A DNA stretch of 64,000 nucleotides. Origin: an uncultured Phocaeicola sp. Lineage in GTDB: Bacteria > Bacteroidota > Bacteroidia > Bacteroidales > Bacteroidaceae. The stretch covers positions 59,392-123,391 of the forward strand of contig CALUIZ010000004.1 of assembly GCA_944320815.1 (NCBI GenBank), read 5' to 3'. Of the stretch, positions 1 to 7,997 are shown in pieces. A model generated the notes under the pieces. It saw nothing but the letters and a program-made list of their open reading frames with translations. It ran no database searches and was not told the origin of the DNA. The position numbers and the translations under genes were made by a program. Position 1 is the first letter of the stretch, and each line of letters opens with the position of its first letter.

Positions 1-1719
1 GTATCTGCTGTTGAAGCTGTAGTTGACACGTCCGTAGAATGAAATCATCCTCAATGTGGAAAGCTGGTTGCTGATGATTTCATTGATGTTCATGTTGTTG
101 GCCAGACCGATGTTGTAATAGCTCAACGCGTCGTCATAGAAATTGTAGACTTTCAGACCAAATCCGTCGTTGTTGTCCGACTGTTCCCAGGAGTAGCCCA
201 ACATGACATCCACCTTATGCTTTTCTGCGAAAGTGTGGTTCCAGTTGATGTAGGTTTCCATCTGTTTTTTGATGTTTTCCACTGTGCTGCGTTCAGCCTG
301 TCCGTGGCGGGATGCATAGTCAACAATCTGCGACTTTGAAGAATGGTAGTTGTTGTAGATGTACTGTTCGTTCATGTATGACAGGTTCAGGTTCCAGTCC
401 AGACCGTCTGTTATATGGACCGTTGCCTTGGCGATGCCTTGCAGCAGTTTGTGCTCTGTCTTGTATCTGTCTTCGTTGATTATCGACAGCGGGTTGTAAT
501 ATTGGGAGTCGCTTCTTCCATACCATGAACCGTCTTCATTCTTTATGGGATTGAGTGGCAGATAGTAGTTCATTGCGTCCAGTGCGCTTCTTCCTTCATT
601 GTCTGTAGGTCCGCTTTCACTGTTGCCTATGCTGGCATTGACGCTGAACGAAAGGTCCAGACGATTGTTCAGTGCTGTCGTCTGGAGGAAGGAGCGGGCT
701 GTAAGGCGGTCCATTCCTGTGCCGCGGACAACACCCTGACGTTCAAGGAAGTTTATGGAGGCGTTGTATGATGTCTTTTCGTTTCCTCCGTTGATGGAAA
801 CATTATGGTTGTGGCTGAATCCTGTGCGGAGCACTTCTTTCTGCCAGTCCACGTTCGCGGGATTGTTTACGTCATATTTGTTTGAGATGGAAATTCCGTT
901 CTCTTCGATATACGACAAAAGCTGGGGACCGTCCATCATGTCCAATGTCTTCATCGTCTTGTCCCATGCCACATAGCCGCTGTAGTTCACGCTCACGCGT
1001 CCGTCCTTGTTCCCTTTCTTTGTCGTCACGATAATCACACCGTTCGCTGCCTTCGAACCGTAGATGGCTGTCGCGGAAGCGTCGCGCAGCACGTCGATGC
1101 TCTCGATGTCTTCCGGAGCAACCAGTGAGAGACTTACGCCCGGCACACCGTCGATCACATAATAAGGCTCCATTCCTTCACCGGCACGGAGTGAGGATGC
1201 GCCGCGGAGTGAGATGGACGGGGAGCCGTTCGGGTCGCTCGTGTTGGCGATGGTCAGTCCCGGAACCTTGCCTTGCAGCAGTTGGGCCGGAGTGGTGTAG
1301 ACACCGACGTTCAGGTCTTCTGCCTTGACCGTAGTGATTGAGCTGGTCACATCCTTGCGCTGCATGCTGCCGTAACCGATTACGACCACTTCTTCCAGCA
1401 TCTGGTTGTCTTCCTGCATGACCACATTGATCACGTCCGAGTTGGCTTCGATTTCCTGAGTCATGTAGCCGATGTACGAGAACACCAGTATCTTTCCTTT
1501 TTCCACTTTTACGGAGTATTTGCCGTCGATGTCGGTCACATTGCCGTTTGTCGTTCCTTTTTCCACTACGCTTACTCCAATCAGGGGCATTCCGGTATGG
1601 TCGGTCACTGTACCGGTGATTGCGCTCTGGGCAAATGCGTAAGTACTTACTAAAAGAAATGCAGCTAATGAAATTAGCTTGCCAAGCGTCTGCTTGTTAG
1701 TCATTAGTTTACTTTGCAT
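1..1719 (-). CDS. SusC/RagA TonB-linked outer-membrane transporter, N-terminal part (partial)
   Basis: Reading from the ATG at 1719 leftward there is an open frame to the window edge, about 573 codons, with the stop outside the window. It starts with a signal peptide (hydrophobic stretch ending TYAFAQS). A carboxypeptidase-regulatory-like domain follows (AITGTVTDHTGMPLIGVSV), then a short linker (EEVVVIGYG) and the TonB plug domain with VIDGVPG and the SusC signature DASATAIYGSKAANGVIIV. Barrel strands begin after that. A second in-frame ATG lies at 1704. SusC proteins form the beta-barrel of a TonB-dependent glycan importer and normally pair with a downstream SusD, which here would lie left of the window. 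The family call is very secure; the substrate is unknown. Confidence 0.96.
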   Translation of the reverse strand, partial: MQSKLMTNKQTLGKLISLAAFLLVSTYAFAQSAITGTVTDHTGMPLIGVSVVEKGTTNGNVTDIDGKYSVKVEKGKILVFSYIGYMTQEIEANSDVINVVMQEDNQMLEEVVVIGYGSMQRKDVTSSITTVKAEDLNVGVYTTPAQLLQGKVPGLTIANTSDPNGSPSISLRGASSLRAGEGMEPYYVIDGVPGVSLSLVAPEDIESIDVLRDASATAIYGSKAANGVIIVTTKKGNKDGRVSVNYSGYVAWDKTMKTLDMMDGPQLLSYIEENGISISNKYDVNNPANVDWQKEVLRTGFSHNHNVSINGGNEKTSYNASINFLERQGVVRGTGMDRLTARSFLQTTALNNRLDLSFSVNASIGNSESGPTDNEGRSALDAMNYYLPLNPIKNEDGSWYGRSDSQYYNPLSIINEDRYKTEHKLLQGIAKATVHITDGLDWNLNLSYMNEQYIYNNYHSSKSQIVDYASRHGQAERSTVENIKKQMETYINWNHTFAEKHKVDVMLGYSWEQSDNNDGFGLKVYNFYDDALSYYNIGLANNMNINEIISNQLSTLRMISFYGRVNYSFNSRY

Positions 1720-1751
1720 AAGATTGTTTTATTTTATGATTTTATGACGCT

Positions 1752-1760
1752 GCAAAGTTA
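1752..1760 (-). promoter_or_regulatory. candidate -7 box for the SusC gene
   Basis: On the minus strand TAACTTTGC matches the Bacteroides -7 consensus TAnnTTTG, about 33 bases before the ATG at 1719. I do not see a clear TTTG at -33, so this is a partial promoter match. Confidence 0.45.
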
Positions 1761-1997
1761 CGCTTGGAGTGTTACATGAAGATTTTATGGATGTTTCAGA
1801 GAGATTTACATTCTGTTATAAAATTGTTACATGGATTGCGGTGTGCCTTTGTGATATATGTAGTAGAATGACTCGGTGCCCGTTTCTCCTGACATAATGT
1901 TCCGGGCGGAATAACGGCCTGTTTTGTTTCGGGCAAGCCTCTGCTTTGGCCGGAACAGGCGTTTGTTTTATAAATGTATGTAAAGATAAAATGATGA

Positions 1998-2038
1998 GGG
2001 GCGGATGTGCATGGAAACATGGGATGTACATCCGCCCC
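1998..2038 (-). terminator. hairpin after prmA
   Basis: GGGGCGGATGT (1998-2008) and ACATCCGCCCC (2028-2038) form a perfect 11-bp stem. On the minus strand it lies just beyond the prmA stop and is followed by a moderately T-rich stretch. It probably ends the prmA transcript. The remaining gap (1761-1997) shows nothing else that I can recognise. Confidence 0.6.
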
Positions 2039-2054
2039 AGACAAAACGTTCCGG

Positions 2055-2909
2055 CTACCGGTTCGCGTTCATGACCAGCTTCACGGCCGCCCAGTTGTGC
2101 TTTTCGCGGTAGTGGACGAATTCCATTCCAAGGCTTTCACCCTTTTCACGGATGGCCGGAATGTCTTCCACATAAAATCCGCTCATATAGATTTCCGAAC
2201 CGGGGTGCATGCATGCCGCATAAGCCGGCAGGTCGTTGAGCAGAATGTTCCGGTTGATGTTGACGATGATTATGTCAAAAGGTTGCCGGCCTTTCAGCAG
2301 AGACGCGTCGCCAAGCTCCACCGTAATGTTGGATATGCGGTTGAGCGCGATGTTGTCGCGCGAGTTGTTCACGCACCAGTCGTCGATGTCGATGGCCGTC
2401 ACCGGGTCGGCTTCCCTCATGCTGGCGAGGATGGCGAGAATGGATGTGCCGCATCCCATGTCGAGCACCGACTTGCCTTTAAGGTCAGCCTCGAGCAGTT
2501 CTGCGATGATGGAGCTTGTGGTTTCATGATGCCCCGTGCCGAAGGCCATCTGAGGATTGATGACGATGTCGTATTCCGCTTTCGGATAATCCTTGTGGAA
2601 GGTGCTGTGGATGACGCACCGGTCGCCTATGACGATGGGCTGGAAGAAATTCTTTTCCCATTCCTCGTTCCAGTCCTTGTCTTCCGGTTCGGCGATGGTG
2701 TAGGTTATCCCGGTGCCGGAAAGAGGAAAATTGGCGATGGCCTGCTTGAGCGCGTCCTCATCGAACAGCGGCTGCTGGATATAGGCTTTCATCCCTCCTT
2801 CACATTCCACAAAACTTTCGAACCCGATTTCGGCGGTTAGGGCCGAAAGTACATCGGTAGCCGTTTCGCTGCACGGCTGCACATTAAAGGTTACTTCAAA
2901 ATATTTCAT
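2055..2909 (-). CDS. prmA: ribosomal protein L11 methyltransferase
   Basis: A 284-residue cytoplasmic protein that by family methylates ribosomal protein L11 using S-adenosylmethionine. Visible hallmarks are the PrmA signature QMAFGTGHHETT near residue 120, the SAM-binding glycine-rich loop VLDMGCGTSILAILA, the acidic TAIDIDDWCVNNSRDN after the second strand, and IIIVNINRNILLND, the motif IV region. Length and order fit the family. The start at 2909 gives the usual MKYFEVTFNV opening. It is monocistronic, with a hairpin downstream and the divergent 3091 gene upstream. Confidence 0.95.
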   Translation of the reverse strand: MKYFEVTFNVQPCSETATDVLSALTAEIGFESFVECEGGMKAYIQQPLFDEDALKQAIANFPLSGTGITYTIAEPEDKDWNEEWEKNFFQPIVIGDRCVIHSTFHKDYPKAEYDIVINPQMAFGTGHHETTSSIIAELLEADLKGKSVLDMGCGTSILAILASMREADPVTAIDIDDWCVNNSRDNIALNRISNITVELGDASLLKGRQPFDIIIVNINRNILLNDLPAYAACMHPGSEIYMSGFYVEDIPAIREKGESLGMEFVHYREKHNWAAVKLVMNANR

Positions 2910-2932
2910 ATGCTGGTGTCTTGTTATGGAGA

Positions 2933-2940
2933 CAAAGATA
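2933..2940 (-). promoter_or_regulatory. candidate -7 box for prmA
   Basis: Minus-strand TATCTTTG matches TAnnTTTG 23 bases upstream of the prmA start. No convincing -33 TTTG was found at the right distance. Confidence 0.5.
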
Positions 2941-2979
2941 CGACAATAAACGGACGTAATCCCGGTTCCGGGAAGTTTT

Positions 2980-3013
2980 TAGGGAAATCCCTATATGAAA
3001 ATAGGGATTTCCT
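2980..3013. promoter_or_regulatory. tandem palindromic sites upstream of the 3091 gene
   Basis: TAGGGA-AA-TCCCTA at 2980-2993 is a perfect palindrome around two central bases. A second, degenerate copy (TAGGGA-TT-TCCT) starts at 3002, 22 bp later, or about two helical turns. The two also pair with each other as a larger stem. They sit immediately upstream of the -33 element of the plus-strand promoter, a typical operator position. The regulator is unknown. Confidence 0.45.
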
Positions 3014-3014
3014 G

Positions 3015-3045
3015 CTTGCAGACTCCTGATAACTTTCTAAATTTG
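3015..3045 (+). promoter_or_regulatory. Bacteroides-type promoter for the 3091-6075 gene pair
   Basis: CTTG at 3015-3018, a 19-bp spacer, then TAAATTTG at 3038-3045. This fits the Bacteroides sigma consensus TTTG-N19/20-TAnnTTTG with one mismatch. The start codon follows 45 bp later. Confidence 0.65.
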
Positions 3046-3090
3046 TATCAGAATAAAAAGATGGTTTCATTAATGAAAGGAGACAGGAAT

Positions 3091-4458
3091 ATGAAAGGCA
3101 GAACATTGGCTTCCCTGCTGCTGGCTGGCCTTCCGTGGCTGGTGGCGGCTCAGAGCAACGATGACCTTTACTTCGTTCCGAAGAAGAAGGTGGAGACGGA
3201 AAAGACGACGGCCGCTCCGGTCCGCAGGACTGTGACTTCTCAGACACCGGGCACCACAGTATATGCGGCTCCGGGCTCTACGGTGGTGGTGAAGGATGCG
3301 GCAGGCAAGATGCGTGACGTGGATGAGTACAACCGCCGCTACACTTCGCGCGACAATACGTTCAGCATGCAGAATGACACTTTATATATAGAGGAGAAGC
3401 CTGCGGGTGAACGCGGTGAATGGGTGAACGGTTTCGAGGGCTCGCAGGATGACTATGAATATGCCATGCGTATCGTCCGCTTCCGCAGTCCGGCATATGC
3501 CATCCCGATAAGCAGTCCGCTTTATTGGGATGTGGTCTATGGGGCTTTCCCGTCGTGGGACTGGAACGTATATGACGACGGGCTGTATGCCTATGTGTTC
3601 CCCACTTACTCCAATCCGCTGTGGTGGGACTGGCGTTGGAACTGGAGTCTGTCGGGTCCGCGCTGGGGGTGGAGTTGGAACTGGCATTCCCCGTGGTATT
3701 ACAGTGGCTGGTACTCTCCGTATTGGTACGGTGGCTATTGGGGCGGTTGGTATGGTGGCTGGTACGCCGGTTACTGGGGCGGCTGGCATCACCATTATCC
3801 TTATTATGGATGGGGTGGCTGGCAAGGTCGGCCGGTTCGCAATCCGGGGGGACGTTATCGCGGATTGGACGGATATTCCCGTCCGGACAGCCGCAGACTT
3901 TCCGGCGGGACCCGTTATGCCGGAAGCGGTGTTTCTTCCCGCCCGGGCAGGAATGTGGCAGGCAATGTTTCTTCCGTTCATACTACAGACGGAATCAGAT
4001 ATACCCCTGCGCGGACGGACCAGACAGGAAGAGTCCGTTCGATTGGTCGCGTGGTCAATCCTTCCTCGAATGTAAATGCCGGTGTCCGTCCGATCCGTGG
4101 AAACGGTGCGACATCTACGGTCGGTTCCGGTGGACGGGTTGATCCGAGGCGGAACGTTTCGCCGGGTACGGCAGGGAATGGCCGTTCTTCTTATACAAGG
4201 CCGAATTCTTACACTCGTCCGCGGACATCTTCGGGCATAGGTGGAGGCCGTTCTACATATACTCGTCCGAGCAGCACGCGGTCTAATGTAAACCGTCCGA
4301 ATACAACCCGGTCTACAAGGAGCTACACCAATCCCGGAAGGAGTTCATTCGGACGGAGCGGCGGTTCTTCTTTCCGCAGTAGCGGGGGAGGATATGGCGG
4401 CGGAGGCCGTTCTTCCGGAGGTGGTTCGGCACGCTCGGCAGGCGGAGGCCGCAGATAA
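3091..4458 (+). CDS. secreted W/Y/G-rich protein with low-complexity tail, function unknown
   Basis: I chose the ATG at 3091 because AAAGGAGACAGG lies just before it and it opens a clean signal peptide (MKGRTLASLLLAGLPWLVAA). The open frame extends further upstream, but those residues do not look secreted. The mature protein of about 435 residues has an ordinary N-terminal third. About residues 170-246 are extraordinarily rich in tryptophan, tyrosine and glycine (repeated WYGGYW/WGGW units). The C-terminal 200 residues are rich in R, S, G, N and T. No enzymatic motif is visible. It lies 24 bp upstream of the OmpP1-like gene and is probably co-transcribed, suggesting a cell-envelope role. I do not recognise a named family. 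Confidence 0.8.
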   Translation: MKGRTLASLLLAGLPWLVAAQSNDDLYFVPKKKVETEKTTAAPVRRTVTSQTPGTTVYAAPGSTVVVKDAAGKMRDVDEYNRRYTSRDNTFSMQNDTLYIEEKPAGERGEWVNGFEGSQDDYEYAMRIVRFRSPAYAIPISSPLYWDVVYGAFPSWDWNVYDDGLYAYVFPTYSNPLWWDWRWNWSLSGPRWGWSWNWHSPWYYSGWYSPYWYGGYWGGWYGGWYAGYWGGWHHHYPYYGWGGWQGRPVRNPGGRYRGLDGYSRPDSRRLSGGTRYAGSGVSSRPGRNVAGNVSSVHTTDGIRYTPARTDQTGRVRSIGRVVNPSSNVNAGVRPIRGNGATSTVGSGGRVDPRRNVSPGTAGNGRSSYTRPNSYTRPRTSSGIGGGRSTYTRPSSTRSNVNRPNTTRSTRSYTNPGRSSFGRSGGSSFRSSGGGYGGGGRSSGGGSARSAGGGRR

Positions 4459-4482
4459 AGTTAATCATTTAAGGAAAAGACA

Positions 4483-6075
4483 ATGGATGCAAGAAAATTT
4501 ATTATAACATCAGGCCTGGCGGTGGCAGGTATGCTGCCGTTGGCTGGGCAGTCTTCCTATGATGCCGCCCTGTTGACTGGAAGTGAGTTGAATGGTACTG
4601 CCCGTTTTGTAGGCATGGGTGGCGCGATGGGTGCGTTGGGAGGAGACATTTCGGTGATAGGAACCAATCCGGCCGGTATCGGGATCTATCGTAGCCACGA
4701 CTTGTCAATATCGTTCGGGTTCAACAACACGTCCGCCTCTTCTACATTTAATGGCGTGAATATGAAGCAGGACAGGACCCGCGCCTCATTGGATCAGGCG
4801 GGAATCGTATATTCAAGTAAAATCGGAAACAGGACTCCGCTGCGTTATGTGAACTTTGCTTTCAATTATCACAAGAGCCGGAACTTTAACAGGCTTTTCA
4901 ATATGGGAGGAAATCTTGACGGCTTTTCCCAGACGTTTCAGATAGCTTCGATGACCAATGCGGTGGCGGACTATAGTGTCAACGGCTTTGATGAGAACAG
5001 CTATTATGATCTGATCAATCATTCGAATCCCTATACGGACTATTCGTGGGGGGATGTCTCTACCTTGACGAAGATGGGTGTGCGTACGGGAGTTACGGAA
5101 TGGAGCAGTGTGGACAATGAGGCTATAGGATGGCTGGGAAAGGCGAATGAATATTATAGCCGTGAGGAAGGCGGCATCAATCAGTATGACCTTAATGTGG
5201 CGTTTAATGTGGAGGACCGCTTCTATTTCGGACTGACTCTCGGAGTGTATGACGTGAACTATTCGAAAAGTTCTTATTACATTGAAGACTTGTGGATGGA
5301 TGATGGAACGACTGACAATGGAGGTTATCGGCTGGACAATTATTTTCATGCAGACGGTTCAGGGGTGAACCTGAAACTGGGTGCGATTGTCCGTCCGTTT
5401 GCGTATTCGCCGTTCCGCATCGGATTCGCCGTGCATACTCCTACATGGTACAATCTGACTTATCATTATTCTTCAAGGCTGGAATCAGCCATTCAGGCAG
5501 TGGATAATGGGGCGAAATATTATCAGGACACTTTTGAGGCATTGGGAGGTGACTGCATATATGATTATCAGTTCTCTACTCCTTGGCTGTTCAACGTCAA
5601 TGTGGGTACGACATTCGGTGGGGTTGTGGCCGTTGGGGCTGAATATGAGTATCAGGATTATTCGTCGTGCAGGTTTGCAGACATGGACGGGAATGAGTTC
5701 TATTCGTCGACGGATGAGATAGAGAACAATCTGAAGGGAGTGCATACGGTTCGTCTGGGAATTGAATCGTTCCTGACACCCCAGTTCGCCATCCGTGGAG
5801 GATACAATTACACGACCACAGCGTTTAAGGATGATGCATTCAAACCGATGGCTTATTATGAGACAAGAACCGACACTGAATACGAGAACCTCCAGAACCA
5901 GCATACGGTGACTTTGGGTATGGGATATCGGGGAAAGATGTTCTATGCCGACATGGCATATAAATATAATATGTATAAGTCGGAGTTCCGTCCTTTTGAT
6001 GATGTGGCTCTGCCCGCAGCGAAGGTGGACAATGACCGCCATCAGCTTCTGTTGACGTTAGGGCTTCGGTTCTGA
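4483..6075 (+). CDS. OmpP1/FadL-family outer-membrane protein
   Basis: A 530-residue protein with a signal peptide ending near LPLAGQ. It then has the N-terminal pattern seen in FadL/TodX-like channels and in Bacteroides proteins labelled hemin receptor: RFVGMGGAMGALGGDISV and GTNPAGIGIYR. The rest alternates aromatic and polar residues as in beta-strands and ends in a phenylalanine (LLLTLGLRF), the usual barrel-terminal signature. FadL proteins move hydrophobic compounds across the outer membrane; the substrate here cannot be read. It is second in an operon with the W/Y/G-rich protein. Confidence 0.85.
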   Translation: MDARKFIITSGLAVAGMLPLAGQSSYDAALLTGSELNGTARFVGMGGAMGALGGDISVIGTNPAGIGIYRSHDLSISFGFNNTSASSTFNGVNMKQDRTRASLDQAGIVYSSKIGNRTPLRYVNFAFNYHKSRNFNRLFNMGGNLDGFSQTFQIASMTNAVADYSVNGFDENSYYDLINHSNPYTDYSWGDVSTLTKMGVRTGVTEWSSVDNEAIGWLGKANEYYSREEGGINQYDLNVAFNVEDRFYFGLTLGVYDVNYSKSSYYIEDLWMDDGTTDNGGYRLDNYFHADGSGVNLKLGAIVRPFAYSPFRIGFAVHTPTWYNLTYHYSSRLESAIQAVDNGAKYYQDTFEALGGDCIYDYQFSTPWLFNVNVGTTFGGVVAVGAEYEYQDYSSCRFADMDGNEFYSSTDEIENNLKGVHTVRLGIESFLTPQFAIRGGYNYTTTAFKDDAFKPMAYYETRTDTEYENLQNQHTVTLGMGYRGKMFYADMAYKYNMYKSEFRPFDDVALPAAKVDNDRHQLLLTLGLRF

Positions 6076-6101
6076 TTGGGGAAGCAGGACGTTAGAAATA
6101 T

Positions 6102-6146
6102 GCCGGACACAGAAACATGATGTATCTTTATGTTTCCGTGTCCGGC
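6102..6146. terminator. bidirectional hairpin between convergent genes
   Basis: A 17-bp stem with one mismatch (6102-6118 with 6130-6146, core GCCGGACAC/GTGTCCGGC). On the plus strand it is followed by a T-rich run. It sits between the stop of the OmpP1-like gene and the stop of the convergent oxidoreductase gene, and could serve both. Confidence 0.8.
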
Positions 6147-6155
6147 TCTTCGTTT

Positions 6156-7145
6156 TTACAGTTTGTTCAGAATGCGGTCCATGACCCAGTTAGTCGGTGT
6201 CGCACTGATTCCGTCGCAGGTGCAGACCGCCTTTCCCTGCAGATGTTCCACGACCGCCTTTATCAGGGGAAGCTGTACGTGAGGCGGGTTGGGAGGAAGA
6301 ATCTCTTCTCTTCCCCGTTCGGTGTGGAGACCTATCGGGTCGTAGGTAAAGACAGAGAAACAGATCATTCCTTTGTCGCCGATGATTTCTATGCGGTCTT
6401 CTTTGGCGGATTCGTGGGCCACGAAGCACCACGAGCCGGAGCCGGGAAGACCTGAATCGAATTTGAAGCAGGCACTGATGGTGTCTTCCGCTTCGTACAG
6501 CCCTCCGCGGTTACTCTTGTATCCTTCCGCCTCAAGTATGCATCCGAACATATCCTGAAGCAAATCCAGTTGGTGTGGGGCAAGGTCGTAGAAATAACCT
6601 CCTCCGGCAATGTCCGGCTGTACACGCCATGGCAGATTCGTGCTGTTGTAGTCGAGTGCCCGTGGCGGTTGGGCGAAACGTATCTGAATGTTGATGACAT
6701 TACCGATTTCCCCTTCCTCCACAAGCTGTTTCACTTTCTGGAAATAAGGGAGGTATCTCCGGTAGTAGGCCACGAAACACGGCACTCCCGTCTCTCTTGA
6801 AATGCGGTTGATCCGTGCGCAGTCTTCGTAGCTTGCCGCCATCGGTTTTTCTATATATACCGGTTTCCCTGCCTTCATGGCCATGATGGCAAATGTGGCG
6901 TGTGAAGAGGGGGGAGTGGCTATATAGATTGCATTCACGTCTTCATCGCCGATAAGTTCCTGTGCGTCGGTGTACCAGTTCGGTATGTTATGACGTATGG
7001 CATATGATTTTACCTTTTCTTCATCGCGGCTCATTACCGCCACGACTTTCGATCCTTCAATCATGTTGAACGCGGGACCGCTTTTCTTTTCTGTCACTTC
7101 ACCGCATCCGATGAAGCCCCAGTTTACATTTTCAAGTATTCTCAT
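6156..7145 (-). CDS. Gfo/Idh/MocA-family oxidoreductase
   Basis: A 329-residue predicted cytoplasmic NAD(P)-dependent oxidoreductase. The N-terminal Rossmann fold shows WGFIGCGEVTEKK and VVAVMSRDEEKV. The conserved family motif YIEKPMA lies near residue 96 and binds cofactor and substrate. The C-terminal substrate domain includes IAGGGYFYDLAPHQLDLL, in which the aspartate-histidine pair is the usual catalytic region. These enzymes oxidise or reduce sugars and cyclitols; the substrate is not evident. It follows the 7156-7980 gene by 10 bp and is last in a three-gene minus-strand operon. No signal peptide is visible. Confidence 0.9.
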   Translation of the reverse strand: MRILENVNWGFIGCGEVTEKKSGPAFNMIEGSKVVAVMSRDEEKVKSYAIRHNIPNWYTDAQELIGDEDVNAIYIATPPSSHATFAIMAMKAGKPVYIEKPMAASYEDCARINRISRETGVPCFVAYYRRYLPYFQKVKQLVEEGEIGNVINIQIRFAQPPRALDYNSTNLPWRVQPDIAGGGYFYDLAPHQLDLLQDMFGCILEAEGYKSNRGGLYEAEDTISACFKFDSGLPGSGSWCFVAHESAKEDRIEIIGDKGMICFSVFTYDPIGLHTERGREEILPPNPPHVQLPLIKAVVEHLQGKAVCTCDGISATPTNWVMDRILNKL

Positions 7146-7155
7146 GAGCCCGAAT

Positions 7156-7980
7156 TTAGTTGAAATATTTTTTGTATAGAAGTTTGTATTCTTTGGTTTT
7201 CATGTATCGGTCAAGCCAAAGGTTGAGAGTGTCCAGAAGAATGGGCGAGTTTTTGTTCACTCCCCATGCATAGAACTGCGTGAAGCTGATGTCCTTGCTG
7301 ATGTCCAGATTGGGGAATGCGTCGAGGGATGCCTGTGCGATGTTTTCATCACATACGGCATAGTCAATGTCGCCTCCTGAAACCATGGCGAGCAATTGTT
7401 CCGGACCATAGTCCTTTACCTGTTCAATATAGATTGTGTCAGCTATCTCATTGATGAGGTTATGGATGCGCATCAGTCCGGGGGAGTTTTCGACGACGTG
7501 GAGGGTTTTGTGCCCCAATTCCAACTGGCTGTTGATATAAAGGCTGTCTTTTCCCTTTTCCTTCTTCCGCTGCACCAGCACCTGTTTGCTGAGAAGAATG
7601 TGTTTCGTGAACAGAAGCGAGTCTTTGGATTGGGTGGTCACGACGGTCCCTGTTGCCAGCACATCATATTTTCCATGGATAATACCTTCAAGCCGTTTGT
7701 CAAAACTCATCTCAGGAGTGACGGAGAGATTCAGATTCTTTTCTTTTGCAAAGGCATGCAGCAGTTCATAGTCGAATCCTTCGATTGTGTCTTTCTTCAC
7801 GTGATAACTGATTGCATTGTATTCCGTTACGGCATTCAGCGTTCCCGATTCTACAATCTCAGGATAATCTCTTGGGGCCGTTTTCTCCTTTTCCGCCTTT
7901 TCTTCGGGAAGCAGGAAGAATGTTATGGCAAGAGCCAATATTCCTCCTCCAATCAGATAAAGTCTGTGTTTTTTTGGCAT
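7156..7980 (-). CDS. membrane-anchored family 3 solute-binding-like protein
   Basis: A 274-residue protein with an uncleaved-looking N-terminal membrane segment (YLIGGGILALAITFFLL) followed by a charged linker. The periplasmic domain resembles SBP_bac_3, with SGTLNAVTEYNAISY, IEGFDYELLHAFA and YDVLATGTVVTTQ. That fold is shared by amino-acid-binding proteins and by the N-terminal domain of MltF. No lytic transglycosylase domain is attached and no ABC permease lies nearby, so a sensing or regulatory role is as likely as transport. It sits 17 bp after the porin gene and 10 bp before the oxidoreductase gene. Confidence 0.8.
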   Translation of the reverse strand: MPKKHRLYLIGGGILALAITFFLLPEEKAEKEKTAPRDYPEIVESGTLNAVTEYNAISYHVKKDTIEGFDYELLHAFAKEKNLNLSVTPEMSFDKRLEGIIHGKYDVLATGTVVTTQSKDSLLFTKHILLSKQVLVQRKKEKGKDSLYINSQLELGHKTLHVVENSPGLMRIHNLINEIADTIYIEQVKDYGPEQLLAMVSGGDIDYAVCDENIAQASLDAFPNLDISKDISFTQFYAWGVNKNSPILLDTLNLWLDRYMKTKEYKLLYKKYFN

Positions 7981-7997
7981 AGTCGGTATGAATGAAG

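Noticed and set aside
3382..4142. Three overlapping long frames in and opposite the W/Y/G-rich gene
   Set aside because: Low-complexity repeats keep all frames open; only the sense frame has a signal peptide, promoter and RBS.
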